Below, one piece after another: positions 9,828-19,493 of a DNA stretch of 64,000 bases (its first letter is position 1; the number at the start of each line of letters is the position of its first letter). The position numbers and the translations under genes are program-made. The DNA is taken from positions 124,001 through 188,000 of the forward strand of contig JACPYL010000010.1 in assembly GCA_016196065.1 (NCBI GenBank). Direction: 5' to 3'. The DNA comes from Acidobacteriota bacterium. GTDB taxonomy: Bacteria; Acidobacteriota; Terriglobia; Terriglobales; Acidobacteriaceae. The notes under the pieces are model-generated. The model was not told the origin of the DNA. It made no database searches and saw only the letters and a program-made list of their open reading frames with translations.

Positions 9828-10220
9828 ATGGCCGCGTGGGGCTCCGGTACGTTCGATAACGAGGATGCACAGGAATGGTTGAAGCAGCTTGCTCAGCTGA
9901 CAGCAGGGGATCTGACGACTCTGCTGTCCCGTGCGGACAGAAGCGACTACCTCGAAGCCCCCGAAAGTAGCGTCATCGTGGCCGCGGCTGAAGCGATTGC
10001 CGCGCTGCAAGGCGCGCCGGCAGAGGCGGCACCGCGCGCGATCGTGGAGTGGGTGAACAACAACAACGCCCAACCGCAGGCCGACGTCAGCGCACTTGCG
10101 ATCCGGGCGGTCCAAAGGGTAAGGACGGATTCCGAACTCAAAGATTTGTGGCTCGAAGCCGACGGCCTGAACGAGTGGAGCGCCAGCCTTCGCAATCTGG
10201 AGGCAAGACTGGCGAGGTGA
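9828..10220 (+). CDS. DUF4259 family protein
   Basis: A 130-residue soluble protein. It opens with M-A-A-W-G-S-G-T-F-D-N-E-D-A and a Trp-Leu a few residues later, the signature of the DUF4259 family (MGAWG-x-G-x-F-x-N-D-x-A). The rest is predicted helical with an Ala-rich middle. The function of the family is unknown. The start at 9828 is strongly favoured because GGGAGG lies just before it and the family begins exactly at this motif; an in-frame start 28 codons upstream would add unrelated sequence. Confidence 0.75.
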   Translation: MAAWGSGTFDNEDAQEWLKQLAQLTAGDLTTLLSRADRSDYLEAPESSVIVAAAEAIAALQGAPAEAAPRAIVEWVNNNNAQPQADVSALAIRAVQRVRTDSELKDLWLEADGLNEWSASLRNLEARLAR

Positions 10221-10243
10221 AGGCCACAACACACCGAGGACTC

Positions 10244-10720
10244 ATGACCGATGCCCGTACTTTATTGCGCCACACCGTAGCGACGCTTGCATATCGCGGA
10301 GGTAAAGCCGTCCGCAACGCCCCTGCCAGCTTTGCCGACTACAGCTGCGGAGAATCCTCCCGCACACCTGGACAGATTCTCGCTCACATCGGCGATCTGA
10401 TGGACTGGGGCCTCAGCATCGCGGCAGGCCAACAGAAATGGAACAACGCCATTCCCCTTCCGTGGGAACAGGAAGTCGATCGTTTCTTCGCCGCCCTAAA
10501 GAAATTCGACGACTACCTTGCCTCCGAAGAGCCGCTCCACGTGCCCGAAGAAAAACTGTTCCAGGGTCCCGTAGCCGACGCGCTCACTCATGTCGGACAA
10601 ATCAACATGCTGCGTCGACTGGCAGAAGTGCCGGTAAAAGGCGAAAACTACTTTGTCGCCGATATCTCGGCGGGACGGGTCGGTCACGAACAGGCCGCCC
10701 CGCGCATAGAATTCGGCTGA
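10244..10720 (+). CDS. DinB-like putative metal-dependent protein
   Basis: About 158 residues, mostly helical. Histidines lie in the helix positions expected of the DinB/YfiT four-helix bundle: LRHTVATL near the start, QILAHIGDLMDWG in the middle and LTHVGQINMLRR toward the end. Family members bind a divalent metal and include thiol transferases, but most have no known reaction. The ATG at 10244 was chosen because the upstream in-frame extension overlaps the DUF4259 gene. The gap to that gene is only 23 bases, so the two are probably cotranscribed. Confidence 0.65.
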   Translation: MTDARTLLRHTVATLAYRGGKAVRNAPASFADYSCGESSRTPGQILAHIGDLMDWGLSIAAGQQKWNNAIPLPWEQEVDRFFAALKKFDDYLASEEPLHVPEEKLFQGPVADALTHVGQINMLRRLAEVPVKGENYFVADISAGRVGHEQAAPRIEFG

Positions 10721-10734
10721 GCAACGTCCGCGAT

Positions 10735-10764
10735 TTGGGCCTACTTCGCATCCATCGGTACAAT
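10735..10764 (+). promoter_or_regulatory. Possible promoter of the LeuA-like gene
   Basis: TTGGGC at 10735-10740 is followed after 18 bases by TACAAT at 10759-10764, 17 bases before the ATG. The match is moderate. Confidence 0.35.
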
Positions 10765-10781
10765 GACTATCGCCCGTTGCC

Positions 10782-12014
10782 ATGAATCATCCTGAACTCA
10801 TCTACGACTGGAACACTCTCTACCCGAAGTCGATCCATCCGCCCGGCCCGGTCTTATTGAATGACGAGACCTTACGGGATGGACTGCAGTCGCCGTCCGT
10901 TCGCGATCCTTCGATCGAACAAAAAATTACGATTCTTCACCTGATGGAGGGGTTAGGGATCAACTCACTCGACCTCGGCCTGCCCGGTGCCGGTCCGCGC
11001 GCGGTGGAGCATGTCACTGCTCTTGCCCGGGAAATCGTCAGCCACAAGATGACGATCAAGGCGAATTGTGCCGCCCGCACTCACGAGAACGACATCCGGC
11101 CGATTGCCGAAATTGTTCAGAAGACCGGTTTGCCCATCGAGGCCGCGACCTTCATCGGATCCAGTCCGATCCGCCGCTATACCGAAGGTTGGACGGATGA
11201 TTTTCTGCTTCAGACCACGGAAAAGGCCATCCGATACGCGGTGTCGCTTGGTCTTGAAGTCATGTACGTCACGGAAGACACGACCCGCTGCGATCCGCAG
11301 ATGATCAAGCGGCTCTATTCGGCGGCGATTAACAACGGTGCGCGCGCCATCGTCCTCTGCGATACGGCGGGGCACGCCACTCCCATGGGCACTCTCGCGC
11401 TGGTGAAATTTGTCATGGAAGAAGTCGTCAAGCCGTCCGGCGAGAAAATTCGCGTGGACTGGCACGGCCACTGTGACCGCGGCCTGGCCACTGCGAATTC
11501 AATTGCCGCGCTGGTCGCCGGCGCGAGTTGCGTGCACGCGTGCGCGCTCGGCCTCGGCGAACGCGTCGGTAATACGCAAATGGATCAGATGCTGGTGAAC
11601 TTGAAACTCATGGGCATTGCACCCTGGGACGATCAGGATCTGACCAAACTCAAAGCATATTGCGAAGCGGTTTCGGACGCGACCGGCGTTGCGATCCCAG
11701 TAAATTATCCCGTGGTCGGGGACGATGCGTTCCGCACTGCCACTGGCGTGCACGCCGCCGCGCTCATCAAGGCCTATAAGAAGAAGGATGTCGAACTTGC
11801 GAATACCGTCTATTCCGGCGTTCCTTCGCACGTCTTCGGGATGGAGCAAATCATCGACGTGGGTCCGATGAGCGGGAAATCAAATGTGCAGTTCTGGTTG
11901 GAGCGCCGGGGTTATCCCGCGACTGATGAACTGGTCGAACGTATCTACCGCCGCGCCAAGGCGAGCGACCACACGTTGACCGAAGCGGAAATTCTCTCGT
12001 GCATGCAGGCATGA
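10782..12014 (+). CDS. LeuA/HMGL-like (DRE-TIM) acyl-CoA synthase or lyase
   Basis: A 410-residue protein of the DRE-TIM metallolyase superfamily. It carries DETLRDGLQ at about 28-36, a His-x-His metal site in WHGHCDRGL, and GLGERVGNTQMDQ, typical of 2-isopropylmalate, homocitrate and citramalate synthases, which condense acetyl-CoA with a 2-oxo acid. It lacks the LeuA C-terminal allosteric dimer domain: after the barrel there is only a short communication-domain-like region (AALIKAYKKKD, YSGVPSHVFGMEQ). Substrate cannot be read from the sequence, and an HMG-CoA-lyase-like activity is also possible. There is no clear Shine-Dalgarno sequence. It is convergent with the next gene. Confidence 0.78.
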   Translation: MNHPELIYDWNTLYPKSIHPPGPVLLNDETLRDGLQSPSVRDPSIEQKITILHLMEGLGINSLDLGLPGAGPRAVEHVTALAREIVSHKMTIKANCAARTHENDIRPIAEIVQKTGLPIEAATFIGSSPIRRYTEGWTDDFLLQTTEKAIRYAVSLGLEVMYVTEDTTRCDPQMIKRLYSAAINNGARAIVLCDTAGHATPMGTLALVKFVMEEVVKPSGEKIRVDWHGHCDRGLATANSIAALVAGASCVHACALGLGERVGNTQMDQMLVNLKLMGIAPWDDQDLTKLKAYCEAVSDATGVAIPVNYPVVGDDAFRTATGVHAAALIKAYKKKDVELANTVYSGVPSHVFGMEQIIDVGPMSGKSNVQFWLERRGYPATDELVERIYRRAKASDHTLTEAEILSCMQA

Positions 12015-12036
12015 GCATCGGAACAACAATGGCCTG

Positions 12037-13176
12037 CTACGAAGCTGCCGGTTGCTCTTCGACTGTAGGGATGGCAACCGGCGGAGTCGATTTTGCCCTG
12101 TCGCGCAATTCCAGAAAACGTTCCTCAAAGTACCAGCGAGACAAATAGGCGAGGGCGATGGAAAGCCCGCTTCCCACCAGGAACCGGACCACGACGGTGG
12201 GGAATTCCTGTGCAGTGCTGTAGGCCCATGGCACCACTCGTCGCCCAAAATGATCGACCATATCGAAGGTCAGCATGTGGATCAGATAGAGTCCGTAGCT
12301 GATGTCCCCAAAGAATTTCAGCCACCGAATTCTGAAAAGGTAGCCGTATCGGGTCGATCCGAGCGCAAGCGCAGCGGCGACCAGAGTCGTGAAAAATAAG
12401 TTCAGGAAAGTCTGTCGAACGACATTTCCCGCCATGGTGCGCGACAGATAGATGCCATAGGGAATTCCAGCCATGAAGATGGCAACGGCTGCAATGCCCA
12501 CGCCGATGGCTACGAATCCGAGCTCTTTCGGCGAACGAAGCGATCCGCGAACCAGGATCGCGAGCACCGCTCCTCCGGCAAGAGAATCCGCAACCAGCCA
12601 CGTATATCCCGCCCCAGCTTCGTATCCGTGCAGGTAGTAATAGGCGCGCAGCGATGGACAACCGATCAGCAGTACCGCGCATACGACCAGCAACCCTCGC
12701 TGCGTGAAAAGGCGCACCACTCCCGGCCACAACAAGTAAAACTGTTCTTCAACCGCCAGGGACCAGAGCACGGAGTATTGCGAAACCACGCCAAAAAACG
12801 CCGTCATGTTTGCCAGGTAGATTGCGCTGAGTCCCAGAAAAGGCCAGCCGACCCGACGATCTGCAATTCCGAGGTAACTCACCACTGCCAGCACAATCAA
12901 GATCAGGTAGTAGGCAGGCAGAATCCGGAGGGCGCGACGGTAGTAGAAATCCGCGTAATAGCGCGGCGAGCTGCGCGCATCTAGCAGGATTCCTGTGATC
13001 AGGAAACCGGAAAGCGCAAAAAAGAGACGTACTCCCGACCAGCCTCCCGCTGTCACCAGCAAGAACAAACGTGTCACAGCGGAAGGATGCGCGGCATGAA
13101 TCGGAGTGAGATGGAAGCCGTGAAAGAAAAGGACCAGCAACACCGCAATTCCGCGCAGTGTGTCCAATTCCGGCAT
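12037..13176 (-). CDS. Acyltransferase 3 family membrane protein (OafA/YrhL-like)
   Basis: About 379 residues with some ten hydrophobic spans. The family hallmarks are the N-terminal PELDTLRGIAVLLVLFFHG, whose Arg-Gly and His lie in the first helix, and LWSLAVEEQFYLLWP in the middle. Such enzymes transfer acetyl or other acyl groups to sugars of O-antigen, exopolysaccharide or peptidoglycan at the cytoplasmic membrane. It lies 98 bases downstream of the TPR gene on the same strand, so they may be cotranscribed. The start is uncertain: ATG at 13176 begins right at the domain, and an in-frame GTG at 13242 would add 22 residues. Confidence 0.82.
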   Translation of the reverse strand: MPELDTLRGIAVLLVLFFHGFHLTPIHAAHPSAVTRLFLLVTAGGWSGVRLFFALSGFLITGILLDARSSPRYYADFYYRRALRILPAYYLILIVLAVVSYLGIADRRVGWPFLGLSAIYLANMTAFFGVVSQYSVLWSLAVEEQFYLLWPGVVRLFTQRGLLVVCAVLLIGCPSLRAYYYLHGYEAGAGYTWLVADSLAGGAVLAILVRGSLRSPKELGFVAIGVGIAAVAIFMAGIPYGIYLSRTMAGNVVRQTFLNLFFTTLVAAALALGSTRYGYLFRIRWLKFFGDISYGLYLIHMLTFDMVDHFGRRVVPWAYSTAQEFPTVVVRFLVGSGLSIALAYLSRWYFEERFLELRDRAKSTPPVAIPTVEEQPAAS

Positions 13177-13274
13177 TCGGCGCGGGAGAATGCTCTTCGC
13201 GGAAATCAAAATGCTCACCGTGGTTGAGTGCGATCTTACCACTCCAGCTTCCCCTCAATCGATCGAGCGGAATG

Positions 13275-14486
13275 CTATTCCGGCTCTCTCGCCAACTCCG
13301 GACTCGGCGCCCGTTCCCCTTCCAATTCCTTTTGCCTCGCGGTGCGTTGCTGGTTCATCATTTTCGTAGCGGCCGCCAGCTCCTCACGTCCTTCCTTCTC
13401 ACGTCCTACGCGAAGCAGAACCTGTCCTCGCAAATAGCGGGCACTCGCATTGGCCGTGTCGAGCCGGATTACCTGGTCCAGTTCCGCAAGTGCTGCTGGA
13501 TAATTCTTGCGGCGCTCTTCGATCTTTGCCAATCCCATGTGCGCGCTGGCTAACCGCGGATCCAGTTTGACCGCGCGCCGGTAATTGTTTGACGCTTCGT
13601 CGTCCTGCCGCAATGTGGATTCCAGGCTCCCCAACTGCTCATACGTAAAGGCAACGTCCGGATCGATTTCCAGATCTTTCTTGAATTCCGCGTGGGCCCT
13701 TTCGTAGTCCTGTTTTCGGACATAGGTTAAGCCCAGGTTGAAATGCACGAACGGAAGTTTGGGATCGGCAAGCACTGCCGCTTCCAGTTCCCGCAGCGCA
13801 TCGTCGTATTCGCCGCGGTTGTAATGCGCTTTGCCGAGGATCAGGCGATATTGTGGCGTATCTTGTCCGACTTCGACCAACCGGCTCTGCGCTCTTTCCA
13901 CCAAAGCCGGGTTGTGCGCTTGTTCGGCGGCGTGCGCGAGCACATAAAGGTAATAGACCTGACTCGACGCTTGTCCCCACAGCGGTTCGAGCGCGTCAAT
14001 GGTATCCGCCCAACGATCATTGAAGAAGTAGCACAACCCCAGCAGATACCGTGCCTGGTAAGAATCCGGAAGCTGCTTCACAACGCTTTCGAAGGGCGGG
14101 ATCGCCGACAAAAAATCGTTTTGCCGGTAGTACGCCAGCCCGATGTTGAGACGGATGCCGGCAACGTTCGGCGCCAGTTTCTCCGCTTTGCGCAGCATCG
14201 CGATTGCCGCCGGCCATTGCTTGCGTCGCATCTGAACCACGCCGAGGTTGGCATAGGCGCCCGCAGCCCCTGGGTCGAGCGCGAGTACAGCGCGAAAATT
14301 ACGTTCCGCTTCCTCCAACTTGTTTTCGCGCAATGCAGTTTCGCCGGCGGTAAACAATTTCTGCGGGTTACCCGAAGCCGGAGGAACACTTGTTCCTCCT
14401 CCTGCCTTCTGTGCAATGATCTCTAGCGGACAGAGAAGCGCCAGAAAAATAGCTGCCGTAACGCTCGCGCTTGACACTCGATTCAT
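13275..14486 (-). CDS. Secreted tetratricopeptide-repeat protein
   Basis: A 403-residue protein with a signal peptide (MNRVSSASVTAAIFLALL, cleavage likely after an Ala near residue 25). About nine TPR units follow, recognised by repeats such as AGAYANLGVVQMRRKQWPAA and LPFVHFNLGLTYVRKQDYE, ending in a charged tail. It is probably a periplasmic scaffold. The frame stays open for a further 235 codons upstream, but that part is antisense to the LacI gene, and the ATG at 14486 begins a proper signal peptide. Only 45 bases separate this start from the divergent regulator, so they probably share control sequences. Confidence 0.82.
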   Translation of the reverse strand: MNRVSSASVTAAIFLALLCPLEIIAQKAGGGTSVPPASGNPQKLFTAGETALRENKLEEAERNFRAVLALDPGAAGAYANLGVVQMRRKQWPAAIAMLRKAEKLAPNVAGIRLNIGLAYYRQNDFLSAIPPFESVVKQLPDSYQARYLLGLCYFFNDRWADTIDALEPLWGQASSQVYYLYVLAHAAEQAHNPALVERAQSRLVEVGQDTPQYRLILGKAHYNRGEYDDALRELEAAVLADPKLPFVHFNLGLTYVRKQDYERAHAEFKKDLEIDPDVAFTYEQLGSLESTLRQDDEASNNYRRAVKLDPRLASAHMGLAKIEERRKNYPAALAELDQVIRLDTANASARYLRGQVLLRVGREKEGREELAAATKMMNQQRTARQKELEGERAPSPELAREPE

Positions 14487-14531
14487 CGTGCTGTAGTGTC
14501 CGCCAGCAAGAGCCCGAAGAGCAAGGAGTCC

Positions 14532-15662
14532 ATGGGGTCTACTGATTCGAAATCTCCCAAACAGCCACCCGCTGCCAATCGACCGGAGCCTGGCCGCAAG
14601 CGTTCGCGATCGACTGCAGTAACCATTCGCGATGTTGCCGAGAAGAGCGGATTTTCCTCCGCGACGGTTTCTATCGTCCTCAATAACGCGCCTCTCGCCC
14701 GGTATATTCCCGATACCACCAAGACGCGCATCCAGCGCGCTGCGTCCCAGCTTGGCTACCGTCCCAATCTGTTTGCGCGCTCGCTCCGCAGCCAGCGCAG
14801 CCACACCGTCGGGATCATGGTTTCCGACATGACCGATCCCTACTGCACGCTGGTCTTGCGCGGGATGGAAAACTCGCTCTATCAATCTTCGTTCCTCCCC
14901 ATCCTTACAGATGTTCATAACGAGCGCAGCCGTTTTGAGCGTTATCTGGAAATGCTTTTGGATCGCCGCATCGAAGGCCTGGTGGTGCTCGCGAACTGGC
15001 TCTTTCTCGACATCAACGTGCTCGCCGACATCGAGAAAAGTAAGATCCCGACGGCGATTGTCGGATGCGAACTTAAGAACGACCATATCAGTTCGCTGAT
15101 CGTGGACAACGCCCAGGGTGCTCGCGCCGCGCTTGAGCATCTTATTTCTCTCGGCCATCGCAAAATTGCTTTCATTCGCGGTCCGCGTCAACTATCCGAT
15201 ACCGAACCGCGCTGGCGAGGTGTACGTGCTGTTGCCCGTGAGCATGATCTCTCGATCGATCCCAAACTGATAGTCGATCTGCCCGAGTCGCGCGATCCTT
15301 TTTCCAGTTTCGAAGATGGCTTCAAACTGACTGAAGAATTGCTGCATCGTCGCCGTCCGTTCACCGCGCTGATGGCCTTCGATGACATGACCGCATTCGG
15401 TGCGATTCGAGCGCTGGCCAAAGCCGGCGTGCGTGTTCCGGAACAATGTTCCGTCATCGGCTTCGATGACATTGCTCCCGCCGCGCTCTATTCTCCTGCG
15501 CTCACTACCGTTCGCCAGCCGATGGAAGCGATGGGAACCGCCGCGGCAGCGATCGTGGTGGAGACAATTAACGCCGGTCTGGAAAAGAAACCCGTCCGTG
15601 CTATTCATCGAAAGCTCGTGCCCGACCTGATCGTGCGCGAGTCAACCCGTAGCCTGAAGTGA
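14532..15662 (+). CDS. LacI/GalR-family transcriptional regulator
   Basis: About 376 residues, slightly long because of a 30-residue Lys/Ser/Pro-rich tail before the DNA-binding domain. The helix-turn-helix (TIRDVAEKSGFSSATVSIVL) is followed by the hinge segment YRPNLFARSLRSQRSHTVG and a periplasmic-binding-like effector domain (GYDDI-type GFDDIAPAALYSPALTTV near the end). It should be a sugar- or sugar-phosphate-responsive DNA-binding protein. AAGGAG lies five bases before the ATG at 14532; a GTG 12 codons upstream is less likely. The receptor gene downstream, with a LacI-type palindrome in its promoter, is a natural target, and the divergent TPR gene may be another. Confidence 0.9.
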   Translation: MGSTDSKSPKQPPAANRPEPGRKRSRSTAVTIRDVAEKSGFSSATVSIVLNNAPLARYIPDTTKTRIQRAASQLGYRPNLFARSLRSQRSHTVGIMVSDMTDPYCTLVLRGMENSLYQSSFLPILTDVHNERSRFERYLEMLLDRRIEGLVVLANWLFLDINVLADIEKSKIPTAIVGCELKNDHISSLIVDNAQGARAALEHLISLGHRKIAFIRGPRQLSDTEPRWRGVRAVAREHDLSIDPKLIVDLPESRDPFSSFEDGFKLTEELLHRRRPFTALMAFDDMTAFGAIRALAKAGVRVPEQCSVIGFDDIAPAALYSPALTTVRQPMEAMGTAAAAIVVETINAGLEKKPVRAIHRKLVPDLIVRESTRSLK

Positions 15663-15693
15663 TTCGCCTACCAAAAACTGTATGCCATTTTAC

Positions 15694-15736
15694 TTGACAC
15701 GAAAAGCCAACTAACGCAGTATTGATACGTTTTAAT
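15694..15736 (+). promoter_or_regulatory. Promoter with LacI-type operator before the first TonB receptor
   Basis: TTGACA lies at 15694-15699. With 17-base spacing the -10 position reads CAGTAT (weak). Overlapping and following it is ATTGATACGTTTTAAT at 15721-15736, an imperfect palindrome (6 of 8 positions) centred on CG, the form typical of LacI-family operators. Binding there would block transcription start. The leader to the ATG at 15884 is about 150 bases. Confidence 0.5.
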
Positions 15737-15883
15737 AAAGGGATTTTGCTATTCCGTGGGGGAATGGCTCAGAACGCCGGGCCAGGCAAAATTGCAATGC
15801 AGTCTACAAACTCAACTCGTCGGCGTTGGCAGTCGATCCGCCGAGGTCTCGGTTTTCATCTCGATGCTTCCAGGGAGTTACGC

Positions 15884-18800
15884 ATGAACATCCGTCTCTT
15901 CAACAAAATCGTTTTTGTGATCGCTTTGTTCTCGGCGTCGATTCTTTACGCCCAGGATTCAGCCTCCGTAACTGGAACGGTACGTGACGCGTCCGGTGCG
16001 AGCGTCGCGAACGCGAAGGTCGTCGTCTCCGCCGCTGACCGCGGCATCAATCGGGAAACCACCACCAACTCGGACGGCGAATATTCGGTGGCAGCCCTTC
16101 CGCCCGGATCCTACAACATCGCTGTAACTGTCCAGGGCTTCAAAAAATTCCAGGCGAAGGATGTGGTCCTGCGCGTCGCCCAAAAGGCCCGCGTGGATGT
16201 GCCCCTGCAAGTCGGGGCCGCCACTACCGAGGTGACAGTCGAAGGGTCGAGCGTTGCCCAGGTGGAAACGCAGTCCTCGGATCTGGCTGGCACTGTTACC
16301 GGAAAGCAGATTTCCGAATTGGCGCTGAATGGTCGCAACTTCACGCAGTTGGTCACACTGGTGCCCGGCGTGAGCAATCAGACCGGCCAGGATGAAGGCA
16401 CCGTCGGAATCTACGGAAACGTCTCTTACAGCATCAATGGTGGCCGCGTCGAATACAACAATTGGGAAATTGACGGCGGCGACAATATGGATAATGGCAG
16501 TAATTCGACCCTCAACGTTTATCCCAACGCAGATGCGATCGGTGAGGTCAAAGTACTCACCTCGAATTACGGCGCGCAATATGGCCGGAATGCTTCGGGA
16601 ACCATCGAGGTCGAGACCAAGTCCGGCACGAACAAGTTCCATGGTACCGCCTCTTACTTTGGCCGGAACCAGTTGTTCAACGCTTATAACTACTTTGACG
16701 ACCACAGCGCACCCAAACCGTCGTACAAGAAACACGACTGGGGCTATACAATCGGTGGCCCGATCTGGAAGGATCACACCTACTTCTTCTGGTCCCAGGA
16801 GTGGCGGCGCGAGCGTAACCCCACAACGTTTCTGCACAACGTGCCGTCCGACGCGGGCCGCTCAGGAGATTTCACGGAATTCTGCCCGGCTCCCGGAGTC
16901 GAGTTTGCTCGAGTAGCCGACGACAGCCTTCCGGAGGGCTTTGCTGTCAATCCCGATTGTCCAGCCAGCGGTGCGGGTCCCAACAACGGTACCTACAACG
17001 TGCCCACTTTTTCCGGATTTGCGAACAATCAGGTAACGATCGATCCGGTCGGAGCCGCGTTGCTCCCCTTGATTCCGCTAGCCAACACCGACAACGGCGG
17101 ATTCCCCGCGTATCAGGCTTCTGTTTCTACTCCGACAACCTGGCGTGAAGAACTGATCAAGGTCGATCACAACGTCACCGACAAGGTGCGCCTCACGTTC
17201 CGTTACATCCATGACTCCTGGAACACGGTCACGCCGACTCCTCTCTGGAGCACTGGCGACTTCCCGACTATCCAAACCAACTTCCTTGGGCCGGGTGTCA
17301 GCCTGGTGACGCGGCTTACTGCCACGGTTTCGCCTACGCTGCTGAATGAATTCGTTTTCAGCTACACAACCGATCACATCACGCTGACCAATAGCGGCCC
17401 GTGGCAGAGGCCGGAAGGAATCAATATCGGCTTGTTCCAGAACGGATTCGGGGGAAAGCTGCCCGGTTTTCAAGTCAACGGCGGCGCGCCTTACGGAGAC
17501 GGCTTTGGGGAGGATCCGAGCTACATTCCTTGGAAGAACTCTAACCCGACCTACACTTTCCGTGACAATGTGAGCAAGATTTTCGGAAAACACAACCTCC
17601 AGTTCGGCGCCTATTTTGCTATCGGCCAGAAGAATGAAATGGATGGTTTCGAACCTTCGAACAACGGATTCATCACGACCGACAACACGTCGGGAGTCAC
17701 CACGGGCAATGCCTTTGCGGATCTCCTGATCGGCCGGGTTTCCCAGTTTCAACAGGAGAACCAGCAACTCAAGTATTACAACCGCTACAAGATCGTCGAG
17801 CCTTATCTGCAGGACGACTGGCACATCACCAACAAACTCACCCTGAATCTTGGGCTGCGCCTGAGTTTGTTCGGAACCTATCGCGAACGATATCGGCAGG
17901 CATACAGCTTTGAGCCTTCCGCATTCAACATCGACAACGCTCCCGTGATCGATGTCGATGGCGAGGCCACCGGTACACCAGGGGCATTGATCCCCGGCCC
18001 TGGAAACCCGTTCAATGGCATCGTGCAATGCGGCGGCCCCGGCGGCTCAGTCGATGTTGCGGGATTTCCAAATGCAGCATCGGGCGGCAGTTCCAAGCCT
18101 GGCTGCATGGAAGGCCACCTTTGGAACCCCGCTCCTCGTATCGGCTTTGCCTGGGATCCGAAGGGTGACGGGAAGATGGCGATCCGCGGCGGATACGGAA
18201 TCTTCTACGAACACACCAATGGCAACGAGGGTAACAGCGAATCGTTGGAAGGTACGCCACCACTGGTGTTGAGCCCGGTTCAAAACAACGTCGGCACGTA
18301 TGACGGCGTTGGCGGCGCGATTCAACTGCCGCTGGCGGTGAAGTCCATTCCCAACAAGGCGATCTGGCCCTACGTGCAGCAGTGGCACTTCGACATTCAG
18401 AAAGAGTTGCCGAAGGCCATCGTGGCCACGCTGTCGTATGTGGGCAGCAAGGGTACCCACCTCACGCTGCAGCGCAACCTCAACCAGCTCCATCCCGTGC
18501 CTGCAGCGCAGAATCCTTACAATGCAGGCCAGGCGATTGACGGCTCCAACACGGACTGCAGCGACCTCAACAACATTGTGGTCAATGGCAATATCGTTAC
18601 TGGGCAGGTTGCGCAGAACGTTGCCGTCGCAGCTTGCGGTGTCAGTGCCAACATCTTCCGTCCCAATCCTGGGTACGGAGATATCACTCGCATTGAAGAC
18701 ACCGCGAATTCCAACTACAACGCACTGCAGTTCTCGGCCCGCCGCACGGTTGGCGCCCTGAATCTGAGTGTTGCCTACACCTACGCGCATTCGATCGACA

Positions 18801-19471
18801 ATTCATCGGATCGCTTTGACACCAACTTCTTCGACTCCTACGACCTGGCCCGTACGCGAGCCAGTTCCAACTTCGACCAAAGGCATATTTTGACGCTCAG
18901 CTACGTCTATGACTTGCCAGCCTTCAAGCAATGGGGAACCGCCGGGAGTTATGCTCTGGGCGGATGGAGAGTCTCTGGAATCACAACTATCCAGACGGGA
19001 ACGCCCTTTAGCGTGACCAACGGGACGAGCTTTGCGGACGCTGCCGGAGTAGGGAATGGCGTGGGCACGGCATCTTTTGCGGATCGGGTTGGCGATCCCA
19101 ACTCAGGGGTCATCCGAAATGTCGGTGATGCGGGGCCTCGGCTTTACAACCCAGCAGCTTTCCGGTGTGAGGTAGACCCAAGCGGCGTGATTGTCGACGG
19201 AAGCTGCCAGGGGCCGCAGGGCCTTACGTTCGGCAACTCAGGACGCAATTCGCTGCTGAATCCGCGTCGCACCAACTTCGATCTGAGCCTGTTCAAGCTC
19301 TTCCCGATTCATGAGAAGGCCGCATTCGAGTTCCGCTGGGATCTCTTCAATGCGTTCAATCACACTCAGTTCAATGGGATTGACTCCGGCCTGGGGAGCT
19401 CGACTTTCCTAGAGGCCACTTCCGCTCACGCTGCACGCATCATGCAGTTTGGCGCGAAGTTCATCTTCTAG
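15884..19471 (+). CDS. Oar-like TonB-dependent outer-membrane receptor
   Basis: About 1195 residues. A signal peptide (MNIRLFNKIVFVIALFSASILYAQ) precedes a carboxypeptidase-regulatory-like beta-sandwich (about 28-115; GTVRDASGASVANAKVVV, SDGEYSVAALPPGSYNI). A plug-like region with LALNGRNFTQLVTLVPGVSNQ follows, then a long beta-barrel ending in MQFGAKFIF with a terminal Phe. This architecture is the Oar/Cna-B type abundant in Acidobacteria, thought to take up large ligands such as glycans; no SusD partner is present. AGGGAG six bases before the ATG at 15884 and the signal peptide fix the start against a longer in-frame extension. It follows the LacI regulator and ends at a strong terminator, so it is probably monocistronic and sugar-regulated. 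Confidence 0.88.
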   Translation: MNIRLFNKIVFVIALFSASILYAQDSASVTGTVRDASGASVANAKVVVSAADRGINRETTTNSDGEYSVAALPPGSYNIAVTVQGFKKFQAKDVVLRVAQKARVDVPLQVGAATTEVTVEGSSVAQVETQSSDLAGTVTGKQISELALNGRNFTQLVTLVPGVSNQTGQDEGTVGIYGNVSYSINGGRVEYNNWEIDGGDNMDNGSNSTLNVYPNADAIGEVKVLTSNYGAQYGRNASGTIEVETKSGTNKFHGTASYFGRNQLFNAYNYFDDHSAPKPSYKKHDWGYTIGGPIWKDHTYFFWSQEWRRERNPTTFLHNVPSDAGRSGDFTEFCPAPGVEFARVADDSLPEGFAVNPDCPASGAGPNNGTYNVPTFSGFANNQVTIDPVGAALLPLIPLANTDNGGFPAYQASVSTPTTWREELIKVDHNVTDKVRLTFRYIHDSWNTVTPTPLWSTGDFPTIQTNFLGPGVSLVTRLTATVSPTLLNEFVFSYTTDHITLTNSGPWQRPEGINIGLFQNGFGGKLPGFQVNGGAPYGDGFGEDPSYIPWKNSNPTYTFRDNVSKIFGKHNLQFGAYFAIGQKNEMDGFEPSNNGFITTDNTSGVTTGNAFADLLIGRVSQFQQENQQLKYYNRYKIVEPYLQDDWHITNKLTLNLGLRLSLFGTYRERYRQAYSFEPSAFNIDNAPVIDVDGEATGTPGALIPGPGNPFNGIVQCGGPGGSVDVAGFPNAASGGSSKPGCMEGHLWNPAPRIGFAWDPKGDGKMAIRGGYGIFYEHTNGNEGNSESLEGTPPLVLSPVQNNVGTYDGVGGAIQLPLAVKSIPNKAIWPYVQQWHFDIQKELPKAIVATLSYVGSKGTHLTLQRNLNQLHPVPAAQNPYNAGQAIDGSNTDCSDLNNIVVNGNIVTGQVAQNVAVAACGVSANIFRPNPGYGDITRIEDTANSNYNALQFSARRTVGALNLSVAYTYAHSIDNSSDRFDTNFFDSYDLARTRASSNFDQRHILTLSYVYDLPAFKQWGTAGSYALGGWRVSGITTIQTGTPFSVTNGTSFADAAGVGNGVGTASFADRVGDPNSGVIRNVGDAGPRLYNPAAFRCEVDPSGVIVDGSCQGPQGLTFGNSGRNSLLNPRRTNFDLSLFKLFPIHEKAAFEFRWDLFNAFNHTQFNGIDSGLGSSTFLEATSAHAARIMQFGAKFIF

Positions 19472-19493
19472 ACCAATATTTCTCCCTAACACA

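Noticed and set aside
14487-15191. Upstream extension of the TPR protein by 235 codons
   Set aside because: The extension is antisense to the LacI regulator, whereas the ATG at 14486 begins a good signal peptide.
15959-16837. Minus-strand open frame of 292 codons within the first receptor gene
   Set aside because: It is antisense to the conserved regulatory-like and plug domains and has no recognisable motif.
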